From Macrocystis pyrifera (taxonomy: Eukaryota; Sar; Phaeophyceae; Laminariales; Laminariaceae): a stretch of 64,000 bases of DNA. The notes beneath the pieces were generated by a model that was not told where the DNA came from, ran no database searches, and saw only the letters and a list, made by a program, of their open reading frames with translations. Of this stretch, positions 59,801 through 64,000 are shown in pieces (the first letter of the stretch is position 1; every line of letters begins with the position of its first letter). Both the position numbers and the translations under genes were made by a program. The DNA is taken from contig JASSKH010000010.1 of the NCBI GenBank assembly GCA_031763025.1, positions 9,193,427-9,257,426 of the forward strand, read 5' to 3'.

Positions 59801-62800
59801 AGTCCCGTCCCCTACCCCGTACAATGCTGTACAGTGTAACAGTACCGTCGCGTGCCCGTAGCATACCTCCTGCGTCCTCCACTCCGAAGCCTTCCACGAT
59901 TTTTTTTCCAGCTGGCCTCGATGTTCCGCACGGTGCTGGCGGCGAACCTTGGGTAGGGGCCGAGCGCCAACATGTTCTCCACCTGTTCCGACCCCCGAGA
60001 ATACAAGAAGAAGAAGAAAAAGAAGAAGACAGGCCAAGGCAAGGCAACAAAACCATCAGGTTAAATATCCACAAACGGGTGCCTTTTGATTGAGGGATCG
60101 CGCGGTCGTGCCCCCCCACCCCCTGAGGGTCTAAAGGTCATACGACTACATCCATGCTTGAAATCGAGTACACCCCCCCCCGCGCGCGCTGCCTTTTTTT
60201 ATTACCGCAAACCGTATCACACTCTGCTCACAAGTGCTACAGTCTCTTAGCGGAATGTCGGTGCAGTTGGAACAACTAAACTATCAAAAGTAGAGCTTGC
60301 CATATATTCGACACTATGGTTGAGACACACTGTGTACGAGACAAGGGAGCCAACGCCACCCAATGGTTGAGTGGGTCTCACTGGCTTCTGGTTAGGGTGA
60401 CGGTGCGAGGCAAAGGAACCAACGCCAACCATTGTTCGAGTGGGTCTGATTGGCTCAAGGCTTGGGGTCACCGTGAGAGACAAAGGGACCAACGCCAACC
60501 ATTGGTTGAGCGGGTCTGATTGGCTCAAGGCTTGGGGCTACTTCTACTCGTCTCGTATACAGGGTGTGTCAACCATGCTTCTCGAATAAGAGCGATCACT
60601 ACCTTCAGCTCGAAACAGACAGAAACACAGCAGTACGAATGGGGCCCAGCCGCAAGTCACCAAAAAACCGTGCAGCACATTCTACGATAGAGGACGGCAG
60701 TAGAGGCATGTAGCACGTCTGGCTAAGCTATGAACGGGACTGGTGTGGGACCCTCTCAACCGAAGGGAACCACTCCAACTACCCAACCCAACATCGTGTG
60801 TTTTTTACAATCAACTTTCTTTACGGGCCTATTAAATAGTAAAGCCGTGGGAATTGCTTGCTCGTCGGAATACCTGTGCGATTTCTCTTCACCCTTTGTT
60901 GCTTGAGACCTTCAATCCCGTTTGGGGGACAAACCGCTTAGACTTTGAGCGGTTTGTGAATGTCATGCTATAAGGATCAAGGGCAGCTCTTTGGGCAAGA
61001 CACACACCAGGCATATCCAAGAGCTATTCAAGTCAAAAGATTCGTAAACAGGCAGGGTCACCACATGCGGCGCAATCAGTTTGTCTGGCGGAGGCCCGCG
61101 CAGCAGTACGTACATACTATACCACTGGCATCCTGCGGCATACGTCGTTTAGATGTGAGTCCTTTCTTTCCTTTTTTAGAGGATGACCGCCCCATTGGGT
61201 AGGGTGGACCGTAGCTGGACCGAGTCCGGCGGGAAGGCCTCGTAGCCTAGGTTTTGGCTGGTGGGTGAGCTCGCGAGAGTCGCACACTACCCGGAGGAGA
61301 TGACTCTCCCGGGGGTGGCTATGTCCACAGCACCTGCCCCTCTCGGGGGTGAGGTCAGGTCGAGTCAACGTGCCCAAACGTCAGTGGTAGCAGCAGCCTG
61401 CTCTGACGTCGCTATCGGGAGCTACGGGTTAAATTGACACACGACACGAAGTTTGAACGCGAAAGTGTGGTGACACTTAAGCTTTTATCTTTACGAATCC
61501 GCGGGAGGATAAAACAATAAAAAGCACTCTTCTACATGCCATTTACTGTGTTCACCCTTTTTTCGCTCCTGATCGCTCCCTATATAGCTGTAACTCAGAT
61601 CCGGGGCCTCAAAGTAAGCACCCCCGTCCCCCCCCCCCCTTGCCCCCGACCAGGGTACGCGCCTCGGGCTTTCATCACGAGAGGGCTTCAGCACTTCGTT
61701 CCCTCGTCGACTCGCGTCAAATTGTGCCCACACCTCCTATATGCCTCAGCAGCCCGGCTTACTTCGAGTCTCCGATGCTGCTTGCTGTACGTGTGACTTT
61801 TCTTCCGGCAACTTTTTGCCCATGATTGTATGCGCCTCGAAGCCCCGAAGGGGTTCCCATTACCCAACAACAGACCTAGAGCGGGTATCCTCGCTGACCA
61901 AACTCACATCGACACACGACATGCACACTGAACGAGGGAGTGGAGCGCGGTATTTTGACTAATCCACCGGAGGATAAAAAAAAAAAAAAAAAGGTAAAAA
62001 CTTTCCACACCTCGGTCAGATCATCGATCAATCTATTACTCGTAGTATTACGGGAGAACATATTAAATAGAACCAAATTTTGTCAGTAAAAATAGGGACA
62101 ATTTTAGGTTTTTTTGTGTAGCGTACCTGGTATAGGTCCTACTTACTATGGTCCCCCGTAATATTAATAGTAAACCTTCCAGGGTAGACAGATCTGTATG
62201 ATCTGTATGTTCTGTATGAACTACCTCATGTTGCCGGGTGGGACCTGTATAATGCAGCACGACCTAGCGCATGTTTCTTGGATTGGATCTGTAGTACACA
62301 TGCAGTTCGCTCTCACGACGGTAGGTGACGAACTAGATCATCTACAGATCATCTCGAACAGATCATCTCGAACAGATGATCTAGATCATGATCTGTCCCC
62401 AGGGTAGAAGTTATCACGCACCGCCTACAAGTTCCGAGACCTCGAACCCTCGCGAGCGCCCAATTACAACCAACTCCGATCTCGATCTCCCCGTCGTTCT
62501 TATTTTGCGTGTTCCCACTAATTACTGTTATTATTATATCTATGGACTCCCTACTTTCGTAGAGTTCCAAGGGTCCCCACTGATGTCGTAGCTATGACCT
62601 GCTACCGAAGGCTGCACCTTTCCTTTCTTAGATTTTAGGGCAAGGAGAGAGCCCTCCACGGTGGGTTAGCAGCTTGGAGAAAAGAGAGAGGTCGAGTGAG
62701 ATTCAGACGGGCAAAAACAAGGCCCGTCTCGACTTCAAGGAGGCTCGGGCTACTAAGCCGAGTTCTCCCGGTTTTCGGAAATATTCTCAGATGTGACACC

Positions 62801-64000
62801 ACTCCTCATGTATCTTCCAGGGGTACATGTGCGATGACCGTGCTGCGAACCTTTCCCAAAACTTGTCCTCCAAATTTCAAATTCTTTAAAAATAAACGAC
62901 CGTAGTTAAATTCTCATTTACGTTCGTAAATATATCTTCATACTCCCATTTACGTTCGTAAAGCTATCCTTTTCTTACTCTTATTTCACATTCATATTCT
63001 TGTTTATCATTCATTGTGGTTCCTATTGTCCATCAAGACCTTCATCAGTGCGCAGCCCAAGAGTCCGGATGCGCACCGCCGATCGCCCGAGTCCCAGGCC
63101 ATAATTGTATTCAATGCACACGCACAGTAGGAGCAGCAGAGGATACCCCGACTTACGAGAGGGCACGTCAGCCTTGTCAGTATTGCGGTCCCTCCGCGGG
63201 GACAAAACTACTTAAGCATTTACAGGTTTATCCACAAAAAAGGACTGCAGTTTGCCCTCGGGTCACGATGATACTATCAATACGGTTAAGAGAGGCCAAA
63301 TCGGCTGGACCCGCCTACACAGAGCTGTATATTTCCCGCTGTGGACAACAGAGAGAATACTATCGATCGTCAAGAGAGGTGTTCTCGGCCTGGCCTGTAC
63401 CAAAAAGTCTTCTATTACTATTAATATTAATAGTATTGCAGTGACGTTTTGGGGATAAACAACCTATGAGGGGGGGCCATAGCAAATAGGACCAAATATT
63501 GTGACTAAAAACAGGTAAATATGTACCTGGTAGGTTTTTGTGGGCACCCTAGGTCCTACCTGGTATTTACTATGGTATGGTCCCCCGTAACAGAAATCGG
63601 GTGGTTTTGTCTCCAACTTGGGACTGCAGTCCTGAACGGGTCAAGTCGGGATATCCACTGCTGTACCGCTATTAGCATTCACACATATTATACGAGTACT
63701 CGTAACATATTTTGTTCGTTTTTTTGTTGGCTCCAATCGCTTCATAACAACAATACTAACATTAACATTCTCATTATTTCGTCATTATTTCGTCAAACCT
63801 GAATCAGCGCCAAGTCGAAGAGCCCACACCCAATCGCCTGAGCCCCGGGCCTTCCCTCCAACGCTCCCAGAACATTTTCCCGGTCCTCGTGGGAAATGTT
63901 AACCTGTCACCGAAAAAAAAACATACGCACACAGCATTACGTAGCCTTTGTCAGACCCCCGCCCACAATTACCCATCATCAACCTTACCAAACATACCTT
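52717..64000 (-). CDS. Globin-domain protein with Ser/Gly-rich C-terminal tail (5' end outside window)
   Basis: Six exons joined by exact phase matches. Helix A region: ASTVRNIEASWKKIVEGF. Helices B-C: SFYSVLFEIAPFVEGLF. Helices E-F: MLMGIVDSSVRLLNNL, then LVPLLIQLGLRHNAYK, with the proximal (F8) histidine in LRHNAYK. Helices G-H: RKEHFPVVGDALVATL, then FTAETRQSWVAVYALMSNIM. This is a canonical single-domain globin of the type found in flavohaemoglobins and protist globins, so haem and O2/NO binding is expected. No reductase domain follows; two exons of Ser/Gly-rich sequence end at TAA 52717. A probable upstream exon lies at 63799-63903. A donor AAG|GTATGT at the right edge (63996-64000) shows the gene continues beyond the window. 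It is convergent with CFAP57. Confidence 0.8.
53330..53665. repeat. CGGTACAATATCGGT-type degenerate repeat
   Basis: Repeated GGTTAAAGGT, CGGTACAATA and ATCGGT units, in the globin gene's last intron. Confidence 0.5.
54125..54520 (+). mobile_element. Two second-family poly(C) elements flanking one long-family copy
   Basis: 54135-54238: TCCGTCTCGAACGCGATGCG ... GCAACAAATGAG plus 46 C. 54239-54420: long-family copy (GCGACTTGCAGAACACTTCA ... GACATGAGTACAATCTATC). 54428-54515: CCGTCTCGAAAGGGATGCGC ... GCGACAAATGAGTACGCCCC. All lie in the intron between the two tail exons of the globin gene. Confidence 0.75.
54576..54832 (-). CDS. Globin gene exon, Ser/Gly tail part 1
   Basis: CCGACAG|ATCTCG to CGTAG|GTGAGA: 85 codons plus two bases. 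Encodes ISVLEPPPDEEPVGSMVETS, then SSSVGEVTGGSGGGGG. Phase 0 in and phase 2 out fit both neighbours. No known domain. Confidence 0.62.
54850..56240 (-). mobile_element. Poly(C)-tailed repeat interrupted by a Harbinger-like element
   Basis: Its 3' end is at 54868 (G tract then TGTACTCATTATCATGCATG); the body runs to CGACCGCCAGCCGTGATAA (55266) and resumes at TAACCGCCAAG (56121) to AACCCAACCTATATATATAG. The inserted 854 bp are listed separately. Confidence 0.78.
55267..56120. mobile_element. PIF/Harbinger-like nonautonomous element, 854 bp
   Basis: TAA duplicated at both sides (55264-55266, 56121-56123). Ends GAGCCCATCTTAACGGGG and, complement, GGGCCCATCTTATCGAGG. A 3-bp TWA duplication and GGGCC-type ends are known for PIF/Harbinger. 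The insertion splits a poly(C)-tailed repeat whose consensus continues across the gap. An 86-codon frame at 55680-55940 is not recognised as transposase. Confidence 0.7.
56240..56577 (-). mobile_element. Poly(C)-tailed repeat flanked by G tracts
   Basis: G tract 56240-56268, then TACTCGATCTCATGCATGG within the body, CATGAAGGGCGAGCTGCATC, and CAGAGACAGCAATGGGA followed by a second G tract (56553-56577). Confidence 0.78.
56778..56935 (-). mobile_element. Two 3'-end fragments of poly(C)-tailed repeat
   Basis: G tract then TGCACTGATGTCATGCATGT, a further G tract (56827-56866), then GTACTCACTATTATGATGAG and CCATAGACCCTCGCATC. Confidence 0.65.
57191..57295. mobile_element. TA-flanked palindromic MITE, copy 13
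   Basis: TA|TTACGGGGGTCCATAG ... CTATGGACCCCCGTAA|TA, just downstream of the globin G-H exon. Confidence 0.85.
57353..57484 (-). CDS. Globin exon, helices G-H
   Basis: TTTCCAG|GTCCGC to ATCATG|GTCAGT, 44 codons, phase 0. Encodes VRKEHFPVVGDALVATLSLA, then RQSWVAVYALMSNIM. Without splicing the frame runs on to a TAG at 57299-57301, just outside a MITE, which would give an alternative short C-terminus. Confidence 0.8.
58021..58122 (-). CDS. Globin exon, helices E-F with proximal His
   Basis: TTCTCAG|ATGCTG to TACAAG|GTAAAT, 34 codons, phase 0. Encodes MLMGIVDSSVRLLNNLQDLV, then PLLIQLGLRHNAYK. The His in LRHNAY is at the F8 position. Confidence 0.85.
58725..58804 (-). CDS. Globin exon, helices B-C
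   Basis: CTTCAG|AATCTT to GGCGAG|GTACGT: two bases then 26 codons. Encodes SFYSVLFEIAPFVEGLFTRS, then KRVQGE, the classic B-C region with Phe and Pro before LF. Confidence 0.82.
59340..59850. repeat. CGTCCCGTACC degenerate satellite split by a MITE
   Basis: CCCGTCCCGTCCCATTCCGT-type units on both sides of the MITE at 59552-59656; located in a globin-gene intron. Confidence 0.8.
59552..59656. mobile_element. TA-flanked palindromic MITE, copy 14
   Basis: TA|TTACGGGGGTCCATAG ... CTATGGTCCCCCGAAA|TA. The two arms are of different subfamilies (left GTTAATAGG, right GTTTACTATGG), a possible recombinant. Confidence 0.82.
59867..59982 (-). CDS. Globin exon, helix A
   Basis: GGAACAG|GTGGAG to GGAG|GTATGC. 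Encodes VENMLALGPYPRFAASTVRN, then IEASWKK. The frame that continues as IVEGFGVEDAG is reached only if the A8 tract (T8 at 59900-59907 on the plus strand) is read as A7. With that, the exon ends phase 1, which the next exon requires. Confidence 0.72.
60335..60540 (+). repeat. About 66-bp tandem repeat, three copies
   Basis: CCAACGCCAACCATTGGTTG, GCGGGTCTGATTGGCTCAAG then GGTGAGAGACAAAGG, repeated three times. Confidence 0.85.
62048..62161. mobile_element. TA-flanked MITE, copy 15, with CCTGGTA insert
   Basis: TA|TTACGGGAGAACATA ... GCGTACCTGGTATAGGTCC ... GTCCCCCGTAA|TA; extra CCTGGTATA compared with the other copies. Confidence 0.78.
62185..62400. repeat. GATC-rich dispersed repeat, reverse copy
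   Basis: GATCTGTATGATCTGTATG, CATGTTGCCGGGTGGGACC, and AGATCATCTCGAACAGATC. Confidence 0.6.
63466..63590. mobile_element. TA-flanked MITE, copy 16, with two CCTGGTA inserts
   Basis: GGGGGGGCCATAGCAAATAGG ... ATGTACCTGGTAGGTTTTTG ... CCTACCTGGTATTTACTATGG ... TCCCCCGTAA. Two 7-base inserts plus a TATGG duplication relative to other copies. Confidence 0.78.
63799..63903 (-). CDS. Probable upstream exon of the globin gene
   Basis: 35 codons, phase 0 on both sides (GTGACAG|GTTAAC ... ATTCAG|GTTTGA on the minus strand). Encodes NISHEDRENVLGALEGRPGA, then QAIGCGLFDLALIQ. Phase allows direct joining to the helix-A exon at 59982. I do not recognise the sequence; it could instead belong to a separate gene. 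Confidence 0.45.

Larger units (their letters stand above)
59983..63798. other. Probable intron of the globin gene, no further exon supported
   Basis: Contains a poly(C)-repeat 3' fragment (60120-60180), a 66-bp tandem repeat (60335-60540), MITEs 15 and 16, and GATC-rich repeat (62185-62400). Unassigned sequence at 60600-62000 and 62590-63460 includes short frames, one (63100-63240) with CQYCGPSAGTKLLKHLQVYP resembling a zinc finger. Could hold a retroelement remnant; nothing decisive. Confidence 0.4.

Noticed and set aside
61430-61995. Possible solo LTR (similar GGAGGATAAAA at both ends, TATATAG inside)
   Set aside because: Similarity of the ends is short, no TG...CA termini or target duplication were found.
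63016-63444. 142-codon frame with CQYCG...KHLQVYP, zinc-finger-like
   Set aside because: Only part of a C2H2-like pattern, no flanking gene structure, and it may be a retroelement remnant; not enough to call a gene.

Overview
This is eukaryotic nuclear DNA. Genes are split into many small exons by long introns (several hundred bases to about 3 kb). Splice junctions are GT-AG, with two clear GC-AG cases. Coding exons are GC-rich with Gly/Ser/Ala/Gln runs, and the non-coding DNA is full of transposon fragments, microsatellites and G/C homopolymers. A very intron-rich flagellar gene in this setting suggests a flagellated alga or protist. A stramenopile such as a brown alga is my best guess, by inference only, because no marker gene fixes the lineage.

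Layout. (1) 1-9.6 kb: repeat-rich, with two phase-compatible exons (1371-1474, 2409-2497) of an unidentified plus-strand gene. (2) 9634-43959, plus strand: one large gene whose exons I joined by matching splice phase. The N-terminal half is WD40-like and the C-terminal half is coiled coil, and the order of conserved blocks is that of CFAP57/WDR65, an axonemal protein. About 25 exons were found; at least one short WD40 exon is probably missing. A tRNA-His(GTG) gene lies in one intron on the same strand. (3) 43960-52716: convergent intergenic DNA made of simple repeats, homopolymers and MITEs. (4) 52717-64000, minus strand: a single-domain globin (helices A, B-C, E-F, G-H on four exons) with a Ser/Gly-rich C-terminal tail. 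Its 5' end runs off the right edge.

Mobile DNA dominates the rest. The main families are: (a) a roughly 0.5-kb 5'-truncating repeat whose 3' end, ATGAGTACAC, leads straight into poly(C), about 20 copies; (b) a second, unrelated short repeat with the same 3' end and poly(C) tail; (c) 16 copies of a roughly 105-bp palindromic MITE flanked by TA; (d) a palindromic MITE with ends ATACCACTC; (e) an inverted-repeat element that carries telomere-like TTAGGG/TTCGGG minisatellite inside; (f) an 854-bp element with TAA duplication and PIF/Harbinger-like ends, nested in a copy of (a); and (g) a GATC-rich dispersed repeat. The shared poly(C) ends of (a) and (b) are the most unusual observation.

Reading frames inside several exons break at G or A homopolymers. 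Consensus errors are the likeliest cause, but real decay cannot be excluded from sequence alone. No searches were run; family calls rest on motif recognition and splice-phase bookkeeping.
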